Assembly (NCBI GenBank): GCA_019509785.1
Contig: JAEKLQ010000045.1
Location: 1 to 64,000 of the forward strand
Source: Fibrobacterota bacterium
GTDB lineage: Bacteria > Fibrobacterota > Fibrobacteria > UBA11236
DNA: 64,000 bases
Direction: 5' to 3'
Under the pieces are notes generated by a model. It saw nothing but the letters and a program-made list of their open reading frames with translations. It was not told the DNA's origin and searched no databases. Both the position numbers and the translations under genes were made by a program. Positions 18,372 to 27,739 of the stretch are shown here, piece after piece. Positions within the stretch are counted from its first letter, which is position 1. Each line of letters starts with the position of its first letter.

Positions 18372-19898
18372 TGCCCCCGGTCGGCGCCGTCCTGTCCCGC
18401 CTGCTCCGCCGCCTGAAACCGCGCCGGCCCGATTGGCGGGCCCTCGGGCCCATCATGGCATCCCTGGCGCTGTGGGGATTCTGTTATCCCCCGCTTCCCC
18501 TCGGGCCGTTGGCCTTCTTCGTCCTGGTCCCCGCCTTCGCGGCCACGCGCAGGCTGACCACCCGGCAAGCCTTCGCCTACCACTTCGCGGGCGGCATCCT
18601 CTACAACATCATCATGTACTGGTGGATCTACAACGTGATCAAGGTGGGCCCGGCCTTCATCATCGGTTTCGGCCTGGTGCTGCTCATCCTCTTCCTGTCC
18701 CTTTTCAACGGCGTCCTCGGCTGGTTGCTCCGCGTGTTGTCGGGAACCCGGGGCGGGCTCTTCGCCTATCCCCTGGCATTGGCTGGCGATCATCCAATCG
18801 GTTTCCTGGCTGGGGGTTTTCGGGCTCTCGGCCGCGGTGATCGCATCCAATTGCCTGGCCTGGACGGCATGGGAAGCGCGCGGGCCGCGGCGCTGGATTT
18901 TCGCCGCCGCCGCCGTCGCCATCCCCGTCTTCTTCCAATGGCAGGGAATGCGCTCTTTGGCGATTCCCGATTCCGCCGAGGTGCCGGTGCTGGATATCGC
19001 CTTGGCGCAGCCTTCCATCGAGCAGACCAAGAAGTGGGACGAAAAATATTTCCAAGACGTAATGAAGAAGACGTGGACCACGCTATCGGGCGATCCGGTG
19101 GATTCTTCGCGTCTGGCGGGCGCCGATCTGGTCGTGCTCGCCGAGACCGCGGTTCCGGATTTCCTGCGTAGCCGGCCCGATGTGTACGAAGAGTTCCAGC
19201 AATTGGCCCATCGCACCGGGGCCGACGTGCTGGTGGGCGCCTTGGACTTCGAACCCGACGAGAAGCCCTGGCGCAAATACATCTTCTACAATTCCGCCTT
19301 CCTCTTCCCGGGCGATCCCGGCCGCAAAACCGTACGGCAATATTCCAAACTGCGCCTGGTTCCCTTCAGCGAGCGATTGCCCTACGACGATATCTTCCCC
19401 ATCATCAATTACGTGAATCTGGGCGAAGGCGACTTCTCCCCCGGCAAGGATTACGAGATCTGGGATCGCCGGGTGAAATACGCGCCTTCCATCTGCTACG
19501 AGATCATCTATCCGGACTTCGCCCGGGGCGCGCGACGGCGGGGGGCGGATTTCTTCGTGAACATCACCAACGACGGATGGTTCGGCGTCAGCAATGCGCC
19601 TTATATGCACGCCAACATCTCGCGTTTCCGCGCCATCGAGGCCGGCGCGCCCATCGCGCGCTGCTCCAACGCCGGCATCAGCGTGTTCTACGACTACAAG
19701 GGCCGGGTGCTGGGGAAAACCAAATTGAACGAGGTCACCTTGCTCCGGCGCAAGCTACCCATCAATACGCGGATCACGCCGTATTTGCGCTACGGCGATC
19801 ACGTCGAGGATTTCCTGGCTTGGTTCTTCGTGCTGGGTTTCACGGCCTGTTTCGGGCTGGCGTGGCAGCAGAACCGGAAAATCAAGTCCGTTACCTAA
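18371..19898 (+). pseudogene. lnt: Apolipoprotein N-acyltransferase, frameshifted with a small internal deletion
   Basis: Lnt transfers the third acyl chain to the N-terminal cysteine of lipoproteins at the inner membrane. The first frame (18371 to about 18785) covers the N-terminal membrane helices (LALWGFCYPPLPLGPLAFF, LYNIIMYWWIYNVIKVGPAF). The second (about 18776-19898) resumes with WLAIIQSVSWLGVFGLS and holds the nitrilase domain with the catalytic Glu (VLAETAVP), Lys (QYSKLRLVPFSE) and Cys (PSICYEIIYP), ending in the last membrane helix. At the join near 18775-18790 the frame changes, and the conserved block with an EWLR-type helix and FPW, about 25 residues, is absent. All catalytic residues survive, so sequence or assembly error must be considered for this normally essential gene. 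Confidence 0.85.
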
Positions 19899-19938
19899 AT
19901 GGGATTGCGGAACGCTTAGGTTTGGGATAGATTCCGAA

Positions 19939-19955
19939 TACCATTTCCAATGGTA
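19939..19955. promoter_or_regulatory. Perfect inverted repeat before a secreted-protein gene
   Basis: TACCATT, TCC, AATGGTA: two 7-bp arms around three bases, 24 bases before the ATG at 19979 and 40 bases after the lnt stop. Position suits an operator for the downstream gene. No T-run follows, so it is unlikely to terminate lnt. Confidence 0.45.
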
Positions 19956-19978
19956 GATGGCGGCATGCAGGGGGAAAT

Positions 19979-21109
19979 ATGAGAATCGTCCCAATCTCAA
20001 GAATACTTCTGATCACGTTCGGACTCCCGGTTTTTGCGATGACTGCCCATGCCCGGCAACAAAGGCTTTTCGCCGCATCCGATACCACGGCCATGGTCCG
20101 GGGAACCGTTTCGGACGATGCCGGCCTGCCCTTGGCCGGGGTGAAGGTCGTGGCAACGGCGAAAGTCTTCAAGGAAGATCCGCCGCGGGAAATATTAGGC
20201 CAAGACTCGGTTTTCACTTCGGACTCCGGTAAGTACGTTTTCCCGGCCTTGGATTTGAACACCGTTTACTCGAATGGATCGAATACCAATTATTACCTGA
20301 CCTTCTCCAAACCCGGCTATCGACAAGGGTACTCCAATAGTTATGACCTCCCGCCCTTAAATCCCGGGGATACGGACACCTTTGATATCCATCTCGCCAA
20401 GGTGCTTGACCTGACGGTCATCGTGAAAAAGGCGGGAGCGCCGGAATCCTCGGCGGCCGGGGCCAGCGTTGTCTTAAGCCCTTACCCCGCAGGTGCGAGG
20501 CCTAATTATAGGTATGGTTTCGTCCCGGCGAGCGGGATAGTTTCCTTCGTGGATGTCGACGGCGGCGATAAAACCCTCACGGTTGCCTTGGACGGATATA
20601 AACCGATGGTGCTTTTGAAATCGATAAGTGAACTTAAATCCGGAGATTCGGTCCAAGTTCTCCTGGAGAAGTCCAACCCCGATTCTGTACGGACCCTGAT
20701 CGTGAAGCTTCAGGGTCTGGGTTACTACGGCTCGAGTGATACAATGATTTTTTCCAGCGCCGATTACCTGCATATGAATCTTCTCGCCATCGCCGATAGC
20801 GACGTGATCACGTTCCGTAATATTCCCGATTCCTGTTCTTCAGGTACTCTGACCGCGGGAACTTATACTGACACGACTACGTTATCCGGCCCCGTCACTC
20901 AAAAGAAGTTCTGGTTTTATAACCGAACGTCCATCCCGATAAGCCGAGCACCCGGAATCAGAAAAAAGAGCGAAATCCCGGGACCCGTTCCATTTTTCTT
21001 CGACGGGAAATCAGGGAGATCCTACAATATCCTCGGCAGGCCCCGCGCCCCTTCGTCCAAACCGGTGGAAAAAGAGATTGTCCCTGTAGACAATTCCCAA
21101 ACCCGCTAG
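19979..21109 (+). CDS. Secreted protein with carboxypeptidase-regulatory-like domain
   Basis: The 376-residue protein has a signal peptide (ILLITFGLPVFAMTAHARQ). A domain near residues 35-110 fits the CarboxypepD_reg pattern (AMVRGTVSDDAGLPLAGVKV, then SDSGKYVFPAL). A second similar module spans about 135-215 (DLTVIVKKAGAPESSAAGASV, ending KTLTVALDGYKPM). The C-terminal 150 residues are unrecognised. GGGGGAAAT just upstream is the likely ribosome-binding region. Codon use is more AT-rich than in the neighbouring core genes, like the accessory secreted genes at 2434 and 4056. It converges on the small gene at 21115. Confidence 0.65.
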   Translation: MRIVPISRILLITFGLPVFAMTAHARQQRLFAASDTTAMVRGTVSDDAGLPLAGVKVVATAKVFKEDPPREILGQDSVFTSDSGKYVFPALDLNTVYSNGSNTNYYLTFSKPGYRQGYSNSYDLPPLNPGDTDTFDIHLAKVLDLTVIVKKAGAPESSAAGASVVLSPYPAGARPNYRYGFVPASGIVSFVDVDGGDKTLTVALDGYKPMVLLKSISELKSGDSVQVLLEKSNPDSVRTLIVKLQGLGYYGSSDTMIFSSADYLHMNLLAIADSDVITFRNIPDSCSSGTLTAGTYTDTTTLSGPVTQKKFWFYNRTSIPISRAPGIRKKSEIPGPVPFFFDGKSGRSYNILGRPRAPSSKPVEKEIVPVDNSQTR

Positions 21110-21114
21110 AGGTC

Positions 21115-21465
21115 TTAAAATCCTTCCGGTATTTCGAGGTGCAGCCCTACGCGCACGTCCTTCCAATACCGGATCATCTTCTCCCGGATCGCATCCCCCG
21201 GCGTCTCGCGTAATGCCTCCAGCATCGGTCCCACTTCGACCAGGGCGTTGTTGGAACCCCCGCATTCGACCAGGCCCACGGGCCCGCCGGAATAAATCAG
21301 GTTGCAGAAGTTGAAGGAGCACCGTTCGAAGTGACGGCCCGAAATGGATACGTTCTCCGAGAGGAACTCGCGGCGCTGGACGATTTCCAATCCCGGCACC
21401 GGCCTTAGCGATTCCGCTTCCGTCGGGGCTTTCCCCTGCCCTTCGCCCGCTTCGCCTTCCGTCAT
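21115..21465 (-). CDS. Small conserved-looking protein of unknown function
   Basis: The start at 21465 (MTEGEAGEG) is chosen over an ATG at 21480 because AAAGGAG lies seven bases before it, inside the longer reading. The 116-residue product has a disordered acidic N-terminus and then a compact domain with four cysteines (ERCSFNFCNLIYSGG, GLVECGG) and an amphipathic C-terminal helix (DAIREKMIRYWKDVRVGLHL). No transmembrane segment is evident. It follows panB by about 30 bases on the same strand and is probably cotranscribed, but nothing indicates a link to pantothenate synthesis. Confidence 0.6.
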   Translation of the reverse strand: MTEGEAGEGQGKAPTEAESLRPVPGLEIVQRREFLSENVSISGRHFERCSFNFCNLIYSGGPVGLVECGGSNNALVEVGPMLEALRETPGDAIREKMIRYWKDVRVGLHLEIPEGF

Positions 21466-21493
21466 CCCTGCTCCTTTCATCCTTCGGGAAAAT

Positions 21494-22246
21494 TCATCTC
21501 TCCGGAAAAGCGCGCGTGCGCACCGCCCGGCAATAGTCTTTCACCCCCGTCAGGGCCGCGCCATGCAAATCGGCGAAGGCCTTGACGAAGGGCGGATAGT
21601 TCCCCGCGTGCATGCCCAGGAAATCGTGGAGGACGAGGACCTGCCCGTCCACGCCGGGGCCTGCCCCGATGCCCACCGTGGGGACGGGGAAACGCTTGGT
21701 GATCTCGGCCGCCAAATCGGAGACCATGTGTTCTAGCAATAGCGACATGGCGCCCGCCGCGACCAAGCCATCGGCCGCCCGCAGGACCTGGTCCCTTTCC
21801 CCCTGATCCCGTCCGACCTGCTTAAAGCTCCGGGCCGTCTGGGGCAATAACCCGACATGCCCCATCACCGGGACGCCTTCGGAAACCAGCGCCTTCACGA
21901 CCTCGAATTTAGGCCCTTCCAGCTTGACCGAATGGGCTCCCAGGGTAAGGAAGCGTTTGGCATTGGCCACCGCCAAGCCCGGATCCGCATCCGACCCGTA
22001 GGGCATATCCGCCATGATATGCGTGTCCTTGGCCCCGCGCCCCACGGCCCCCACGAAGACGGCCATGACGTTCGCATCGATGTCGCGGGTGGTCGGCAGG
22101 CCCAATACCACGTTGGCGAGGGAATCGCCTACCAGGATGACGTCCACGCCCGCTTCCTCGAGGATGCGCGCGAAAGGGAAATCGTAACCGGTGGCCATCA
22201 CCAGGGGGGTTTGCTTGAAGCGCTCGAAATCGGAGGCGGGGATCAT
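21494..22246 (-). CDS. panB: 3-methyl-2-oxobutanoate hydroxymethyltransferase
   Basis: PanB catalyses the first committed step of pantothenate and CoA synthesis, adding a hydroxymethyl group from methylene-tetrahydrofolate to 2-oxoisovalerate. The 250-residue TIM-barrel shows VMATGYDFPFARILEEAG, ILVGDSLANVVLGLPTT, MADMPYGS, AHSVKLEGP, VMGHVGLLPQTA and PTVGIGAGPGVDGQVLVLHD, which is the full set of family motifs with the metal-binding aspartates. Length is slightly short of the usual 263. The same-strand gene gluQ ends 32 bases before its start. Confidence 0.95.
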   Translation of the reverse strand: MIPASDFERFKQTPLVMATGYDFPFARILEEAGVDVILVGDSLANVVLGLPTTRDIDANVMAVFVGAVGRGAKDTHIMADMPYGSDADPGLAVANAKRFLTLGAHSVKLEGPKFEVVKALVSEGVPVMGHVGLLPQTARSFKQVGRDQGERDQVLRAADGLVAAGAMSLLLEHMVSDLAAEITKRFPVPTVGIGAGPGVDGQVLVLHDFLGMHAGNYPPFVKAFADLHGAALTGVKDYCRAVRTRAFPER

Positions 22247-22277
22247 GGGAAAAAGATAGTAAGCGGGTCAGGGACCA

Positions 22278-23279
22278 TTAGGCTAAGCCGGCGGCGAAGT
22301 CCGGCCAGATGCGATCCTCGCTGGGAACCCGCTCGGGCGAAAAGGCGGAAAGAAGATCGCGTGCCGAAACGATCCCGCCGGGCTCCATTCCCAGCCAGGC
22401 CGCGAAGCCGCGCAACAAAGGACCGGGCCCGCCGCGGGCGCGCCAGGCTTGCAGGGATTCCGCGCCGGCCGACTTCGAAAGTTTCCCTCCGTCCCCCGAC
22501 AAAAGCAGGGCATGATGGAGAAAGGCCGCGTTGCGGAATCCCAAGGCGCCGATGCGTTCGGCCAGCCAGGCTTGCGCCCCCGAAGAAGGCAACAAATCCG
22601 ATCCGCGCACCACGCAGTCGATGCCTAATGACTCATCATCGACCACGGAAGCCAACTGGTAAGCGGGCAAGCCGTCCTTTTTCCACACCACGAAGTCCCC
22701 CATTTCCCGCGCCGGATGGAGGACCAGCGGCGGCCCGGCCAATGATCGCAGGGTCACTTCCGCGTTACCCGGGATATGCGCGCGCAAAGGCAAATCGCCG
22801 CCCGGGCTTTCGCCTTCCGCCGCCGCGCGGCCCGGAAATGCGGCCCGCGCCCATTCCAATCCGGCTTCCCGGCAAGTGCCCGCGTAGATCCCCGGCGTCC
22901 CGTGGGCCACGCTCTCATCCTTGGCCTTTTGCCGGCTGCATGCGCAGGGATAGATCCCCGCGTCAGGTCCAACATCCCGCCGTAACGCCTCCATGGCTTC
23001 ACGGTAGGCGGCCAGCCGCTGTCGCTGGCTGAAGCGGGCCCGGAACTCCGCCGCGTCGCGCGGGCCCCCGTCCCTGTCCAGGCCTAGCCATTCCAGGGAA
23101 GCGAAGATGTCGTCGAGATATTCCGGGCGCACCCGTTCCACGTCCAGATCGTCGATGCGCAAATGCACCGTGCCCCCGCGGGCGCGGGCGCAAAGCCAGG
23201 TGACCAGGAAGGACCAGGCGTTGCCGGCATGCAAGAACCCGCTCGGGGTGGGCGCGATGCGCGTTCGGGGGCCGGCCAC
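22278..23279 (-). CDS. gluQ: Glutamyl-Q tRNA(Asp) synthetase
   Basis: The enzyme activates glutamate and attaches it to queuosine at position 34 of tRNA-Asp; it is a truncated GluRS catalytic domain. The class I motifs are PTPSGFLHAGNA (HIGH-like) near residue 12 and KLSKSAG (KMSKS-like) near 270. Zinc-binding cysteines of the family are seen as YPCACSR and GTCREAG. No anticodon-binding domain follows, which separates it from GluRS. The GTG at 23279 overlaps the stop of recO (TAGTG), implying coupling, and begins directly before TRIAPTPSG. The longer open frame upstream is recO in another frame. One copy of GGTAAC-N6-GTTACC lies inside. Confidence 0.9.
   Translation of the reverse strand: MAGPRTRIAPTPSGFLHAGNAWSFLVTWLCARARGGTVHLRIDDLDVERVRPEYLDDIFASLEWLGLDRDGGPRDAAEFRARFSQRQRLAAYREAMEALRRDVGPDAGIYPCACSRQKAKDESVAHGTPGIYAGTCREAGLEWARAAFPGRAAAEGESPGGDLPLRAHIPGNAEVTLRSLAGPPLVLHPAREMGDFVVWKKDGLPAYQLASVVDDESLGIDCVVRGSDLLPSSGAQAWLAERIGALGFRNAAFLHHALLLSGDGGKLSKSAGAESLQAWRARGGPGPLLRGFAAWLGMEPGGIVSARDLLSAFSPERVPSEDRIWPDFAAGLA
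22752..22769. repeat. GGTAAC-N6-GTTACC motif, copy 5 (one mismatch)
   Basis: GGTCAC, TTCCGC, GTTACC in gluQ. On the coding strand it is in frame as Gly-Asn-Ala-Glu-Val-Thr. Confidence 0.5.
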
Positions 23280-24049
23280 TATGCCGTCCCCAGCATTTGC
23301 CGATAGAATTCGAGGGACTTCATGGGCCGGGCGCCGCCGGCATGCTTGCCGAGGAAGGACAACAGGAAGGTCTCGGCCAGCGCCTCCTCGTCCCGCGGCA
23401 GGCGTCCCGCCATCGGCCCGCATTCCTGCAAACGGCTCAGCCAGCGGAGCAGGCGCGCGGGATACGAAACGCCGGTCCCATGCCCCGCACCGGCGCAAGT
23501 CGCGCAGATAGGGCCCCCGAGATCGGGATCCAGGCGGACGCGAAAGCCGGGGTCGTGCCGGCCGCAATGGGCGCATTCCGAAAATTGCGGGCTGAAGCCC
23601 GAGATAGTGCACAAGCCTAACAGGAAATCGCACAACTCCAGTACCGGATCGAAACCGGGCGACGGCGCCCCGTCGATGCGTTCCATCCGTTCCAATAGCC
23701 ATGCGAAGTGCGGATGGGATTGGGCCGGCTCGGGCAGGTACTTGAGATAGAGTTCCAGGAACACGTGGCCCAGGGATTGGCGCGCGGGATCGGATTTGAG
23801 CCGCGGGAAGTCGCGCATCAGGCCTGCGTCCATCAAGGTATGGATTTCCGTCTTCGACTTGGCGGGGTAGACGAATTGATCCAGGGTGAAGAAATCGAGG
23901 AGGCCGTGGAACTTGGATTTCGGGCGCTTGGCGCCTTTGGCGATCAGGGTGATGAGGCCGGACTCGCGGGTGTAAACCTTGAGGATGAGGCTACTGTCCG
24001 AGTAGGGGGTCTTCTTCAGGATCAGGCCGGGGGACTTCAGCGATGCCAT
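23279..24049 (-). CDS. recO: DNA repair protein RecO
   Basis: RecO works with RecF and RecR to load RecA onto SSB-coated single-stranded DNA. The 256-residue protein has the N-terminal OB-fold (LILKKTPYSDSSLILKVYT, GLITLIAKGAKRPKSKFHG) and a helical C-terminal domain with a zinc site: ECAHCG and GPICATC supply the four cysteines. Length is normal. It is coupled by overlap to gluQ downstream and lies close to the mutarotase-fold gene upstream, whose stop is only seven bases before the recO start. Confidence 0.93.
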   Translation of the reverse strand: MASLKSPGLILKKTPYSDSSLILKVYTRESGLITLIAKGAKRPKSKFHGLLDFFTLDQFVYPAKSKTEIHTLMDAGLMRDFPRLKSDPARQSLGHVFLELYLKYLPEPAQSHPHFAWLLERMERIDGAPSPGFDPVLELCDFLLGLCTISGFSPQFSECAHCGRHDPGFRVRLDPDLGGPICATCAGAGHGTGVSYPARLLRWLSRLQECGPMAGRLPRDEEALAETFLLSFLGKHAGGARPMKSLEFYRQMLGTA

Positions 24050-24056
24050 CGTCAGC

Positions 24057-24914
24057 CTATAGATGATAGCGGATCGACCACTCCGTTTGGTTGCCGGGGT
24101 GCAGCACCGTGTGGTAATAGGGCTCGAAGGAAACCGTATTGGCGTTGGCCCATAACGGCAGCCAGGCCACCGGGAACCGGCACTCGATTTTCACCTCGCC
24201 CAAGGCGGGATGCTTTTGCAGGATGTCCAGCGGCGCGCCGAAGGGCGCGTTCAGCAGTTGATAGCAACCGGCCTTCCAATCGTACCCCGGCTCGCGCATC
24301 AGCTTTCCTTGCTCGATGCGGAAGCCGCCGGCGGCGGGCACCCAAGTGGGGAATTCGCATTCCACCGAAAGCCTTCCCACTTCGAAGCCGGCTTGCGGGA
24401 AAAAGGGATGGGCGAACCAGCGGATGGGCGCATCGGCCTTGCCCTGGTTCTTGATCAAGGTGGAGGAAACCAGGACGCGGCCTTTCAGGACGACCTTGCG
24501 CTCGAGATGCAGATCCCAATCGTGGAAGGCTTGGCGCGAGGTGAAGGTCAGCATGGCCCCGGCTTGCTGGATTTTCCAGGTTGCCGGTTCCAGGAGGGTA
24601 GGGTTGTTACGCACGTGGAAGGGACGTACCGGACTTTCGCGTTTCACCCGCCCGACCCCGATCACCCATACGTCCCCGCCCGCTTTCGCCGTGGCGGCGC
24701 CCAAGGCGATTTCGAAAACCTCGGGCAATCCTTGACCGTCGAATACAGGGGGTTCGGGATGGGGAAATTGCGGGCCGACGAACAAATCGCCTTTCGATCC
24801 GTCCTTGACCTGCCAGATGTACCCGCCCGTGCAATAGCGCGTACCCAGGAGTTTGCGGTCCGCGATCGGGTCCAAGATGGAAACGCTCAGGCCCGCGTTT
24901 TCGAGGTGGAACAT
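24057..24914 (-). CDS. Aldose-1-epimerase-superfamily (galactose mutarotase-like) protein
   Basis: The 285-residue protein resembles the galactose-mutarotase-like superfamily: LENAGLSVSILDPIADRKLL at the start, a long series of beta strands, RWFAHPFFPQAGFE in the middle (a histidine where the family has its catalytic base region) and SFEPYYHTVLHPGNQTEWSI at the end, matching the usual P-G-E/Q closing turn. There is no signal peptide, so it is probably cytoplasmic. A specific sugar substrate cannot be named. It lies 7 bases upstream of recO on the same strand. Confidence 0.6.
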   Translation of the reverse strand: MFHLENAGLSVSILDPIADRKLLGTRYCTGGYIWQVKDGSKGDLFVGPQFPHPEPPVFDGQGLPEVFEIALGAATAKAGGDVWVIGVGRVKRESPVRPFHVRNNPTLLEPATWKIQQAGAMLTFTSRQAFHDWDLHLERKVVLKGRVLVSSTLIKNQGKADAPIRWFAHPFFPQAGFEVGRLSVECEFPTWVPAAGGFRIEQGKLMREPGYDWKAGCYQLLNAPFGAPLDILQKHPALGEVKIECRFPVAWLPLWANANTVSFEPYYHTVLHPGNQTEWSIRYHL

Positions 24915-24995
24915 GGTTCCAACAATGTAGGAATCGCGGGGCGGAAAGGGTTCCGGTGACCCTACCGTTGCGGAGGCGCTATCGTTCCGGCGGGC

Positions 24996-25754
24996 TTACC
25001 GTTCGCGGGGCAGCAGGCTTTTCAGCAAGCCGGAAAGGAAATCCAGCTCGCGCGCATCCGGCCGCAAGCGTTGCCATAGCAAACGCACATGCTCCCGCTG
25101 CGCATCCTGCTTCCCGCCCTTGAAGAAGCCGATGGACTCCAGCCTTTGCAGGACTTGCTCCAGGGTCGCGGCATCCTGCCCGCGCGCGGGCAAGGCGCCC
25201 TCCGCCGCCAGGCCTCCCTCCGTCCCTAGGCGCGCGGCCGCAACGGGCTTGGCGTTAGCCGCGATCGCGGCGGTAGGCAAACCATCGCCCACGAAGGCGT
25301 ATAGGACGATGGCCACCGCATGGGACAAGTTCAAGCTCAGGGTTTCCGCCGGCATGGGGATGCGGACCAGATGGGTCAACAACAAGGTCTCTTCCTTAGT
25401 CAGGCCATGGGACTCGCGACCGAAGACCAGGGCCGAGGGCCGGGATCCGGGAGCGGACCGCCAGGCCGCGGACGAAGCCGCCAGATCCTCGATGCGTTGC
25501 GCGGGATCGCGGGCCCGGCGCGTGAAACCGTAAGCGGCGCCGCAATCGGCGATAGCCAAGTCCAAGGAGGGAAAGTAACGCGCGGCTTCCAGGATATCCA
25601 GGGCGGACTTCCCGGTCTTGCGCGCGGCCCCATCGGTGGCGATGCCCGGACTGCCGACGATGCGGAGATCGCCGATGCCGAAACAGGCCATCGCCCGGGC
25701 CGTGAAGCCGACGTTGACCGCCAGCTCCGGGCCCACCAGGACCAGTGAGAGCAT
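24996..25754 (-). CDS. trmJ: TrmJ-like tRNA (cytidine/uridine-32-2'-O)-methyltransferase
   Basis: The 252-residue SPOUT-class enzyme begins LSLVLVGPELAVNVGFTARA, includes YGFTRRARDPAQ and ALVFGRESHGLTKEE (SAM-binding knot), and SLNLSHAVAIVLYAF, the order expected for TrmJ, which 2'-O-methylates position 32 of several tRNAs. The C-terminal helical region (LEQVLQRLESIGFFKGGKQD) also matches TrmJ. The ATG at 25754 overlaps the ispG stop (TGATG), so translation is coupled. The longer open frame upstream of it is ispG in another frame. Confidence 0.88.
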   Translation of the reverse strand: MLSLVLVGPELAVNVGFTARAMACFGIGDLRIVGSPGIATDGAARKTGKSALDILEAARYFPSLDLAIADCGAAYGFTRRARDPAQRIEDLAASSAAWRSAPGSRPSALVFGRESHGLTKEETLLLTHLVRIPMPAETLSLNLSHAVAIVLYAFVGDGLPTAAIAANAKPVAAARLGTEGGLAAEGALPARGQDAATLEQVLQRLESIGFFKGGKQDAQREHVRLLWQRLRPDARELDFLSGLLKSLLPRER

Positions 25755-27640
25755 CAAGCTCCCGGCTCGCTCCAGCGGCCGTGTTCCTTGATCAGCGCCA
25801 CCAGCGCCTCCGGGGCTTCCGCTTCGGGAATGTTCTTCTTCACGCAATCGCGGCCCACGTACAGGTTCACCTTGCTCGGCGCGCCGCCCACGTAGCCGAA
25901 ATCCGCATCGGCCATCTCGCCGGGCCCGTTCACGATGCAACCCATGATGGCGATGGAGATGTTCTTGAGATGGGCCGTGCGCGCGCGGATCTTCTGGGTC
26001 GTCGTCTGCAAGTCGAAAAGGGTGCGCCCGCAACTGGGGCAGGCCACGTATTCCGGCTTGGTCCGGCGCACGCCCGCCGCTTGCAGGATGTCGTAACCGA
26101 GATGCATGCAAGCCCTGGGGCCCAAGCCCCCTTCCACACGCACCAGATCGCCGATGCCGTCCACCAGGAGCGAACCGAAGCGCGCCGCCAGCAACATGTT
26201 GCCTTCGGGGCTGCCGTCGCTTTGGCCCCGCAGGACTATCGGATCGGGGCGGCCCTTGGCGGCCAGCCAGGCGGCCAGATGGCGATAGCGCGCCACCGGA
26301 TTGTTCCCGACGGGCGCGCAGGACCAGAACAATCCCGGCAGCTTGAAAACGTCGGCGGGAAGGCGATCGAGATGCGCCGGATCCTCCACCATGATCTCCA
26401 GATGGGACGGCAAATCGCTCAGGCCCTTGAGGAGAAGCCCGCTTGGCAGGGCGGTGAAGGGATGCCGGGGCGGGATGGCGAATTCCACCGCGTGCGGCTC
26501 CCACACGGTGGGGACGTCTTCGCGCGGCGGGTGGTTTTCATGGGTCCCGATCCACTCGATACGCCGCTCGCCTTTGGGCAGGGTTTCCGCGCCCGGATCG
26601 GCGGTGCCCACGGCGATCTTCTCGCGGGCGCCCACTTCCAGCGACCCCAGATGGGCCAGTTGGACCTCGCGGCGATGGAAGGCATAATGATCGAGGGCTT
26701 CGGGCAAAGCCCGGATCCTTTCCAAGCCTTGCAAATCGCAGAGGCGGACCAGGGCCTTAGCCACCGGGATCTCATGCACCGGATCCTCGGTGAGGGAAAC
26801 GCGGATGGTGTCGCCGATCCCGTCGAGCAGCAGGGCGCCGATGCCGACGGAGGATTTCAAGCGGCCGTCCTCGCCGTCGCCGGCTTCCGTCACTCCCACA
26901 TGGAAAGGATACGGCTTATGCTCCCGGTCCAGGCGCGCGGCCAACAGCCTATAGGCCTGCACTACCACGCGCGGATTGGAAGACTTCATGCTGAACACGA
27001 TCTGATCGAAGTTCTCGGCCTCGCAAACGCGCAGGTATTCCAGCGCAGATTCCACCATGCCTTCGATGGTATCGCCGTACTTCCACATCATGCGGTCCGA
27101 AAGCGATCCATGGTTGGTGCCGATGCGTAAGGCTACGCCGCGATCCTTGGCGATACGCACCAGGGGCGCGAAAGCGTCGTATACCTTCTGCTGCCCGGAG
27201 GCGAAACCGGCATCGTCGAAATCGCGCGGGGTCGCAGCCTTGGAGTCGACGAAGTTGCCGGGGTTCACCCGCACCTTCTCCACCCACTTAACCGCTTCCA
27301 TCGCCGCGCGCGGCTGGAAATGGATGTCCGCCGAGATGGGCACGTCGCAACCCGCGGCCCTCACCTTGGCCACGATCTCCTTGAGGGCTTCCGCGTCCTT
27401 CTGGGTGGGCGCCGTAATGCGGACCAATTCGCAACCCGCCCGGGCCAACTCCAAGGTCTGGAATACCGTAGCGTCGACGTCCTTGGTATTGGTCGTGGTC
27501 ATCGATTGCACCAGGATAGGCGTATCCCCGCCGATGTAGCGGTTGCCCATGCGAACCTTCAGGGTCTTGCGCCGGGCCGGAGCGAAGCGATCGGCCATGT
27601 AGGGAAACTTGAAAGCGGAGTCGGGAGTCGAAGAAGCCAT
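25754..27640 (-). CDS. ispG: 4-hydroxy-3-methylbut-2-enyl-diphosphate synthase, long form
   Basis: IspG is the [4Fe-4S] enzyme of the MEP isoprenoid pathway that reduces methylerythritol cyclodiphosphate to HMBPP. The 628-residue product is the long form, with an insert between the N-terminal TIM barrel (PILVQSMTTTNTKDVDATV, RITAPTQKDAEAL, VPISADIHF, VRVNPGNF) and the C-terminal iron-sulfur domain (YVACPSCGRTLFDLQ, IAIMGCIVNGPGEM). This long form is known from Bacteroidetes, Chlamydiae, plants and relatives. The start is chosen from the family's N-terminus. It is coupled to trmJ. Confidence 0.95.
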   Translation of the reverse strand: MASSTPDSAFKFPYMADRFAPARRKTLKVRMGNRYIGGDTPILVQSMTTTNTKDVDATVFQTLELARAGCELVRITAPTQKDAEALKEIVAKVRAAGCDVPISADIHFQPRAAMEAVKWVEKVRVNPGNFVDSKAATPRDFDDAGFASGQQKVYDAFAPLVRIAKDRGVALRIGTNHGSLSDRMMWKYGDTIEGMVESALEYLRVCEAENFDQIVFSMKSSNPRVVVQAYRLLAARLDREHKPYPFHVGVTEAGDGEDGRLKSSVGIGALLLDGIGDTIRVSLTEDPVHEIPVAKALVRLCDLQGLERIRALPEALDHYAFHRREVQLAHLGSLEVGAREKIAVGTADPGAETLPKGERRIEWIGTHENHPPREDVPTVWEPHAVEFAIPPRHPFTALPSGLLLKGLSDLPSHLEIMVEDPAHLDRLPADVFKLPGLFWSCAPVGNNPVARYRHLAAWLAAKGRPDPIVLRGQSDGSPEGNMLLAARFGSLLVDGIGDLVRVEGGLGPRACMHLGYDILQAAGVRRTKPEYVACPSCGRTLFDLQTTTQKIRARTAHLKNISIAIMGCIVNGPGEMADADFGYVGGAPSKVNLYVGRDCVKKNIPEAEAPEALVALIKEHGRWSEPGA

Positions 27641-27739
27641 GGTGAGGGAAAAATACTCCTTTTCACCCGGTTCCTCTATGCGCCAACGGATTCTATGGTC
27701 TATCGCGGCCTTGGCGGCGACTCTGGCCGCCTACTCGCG

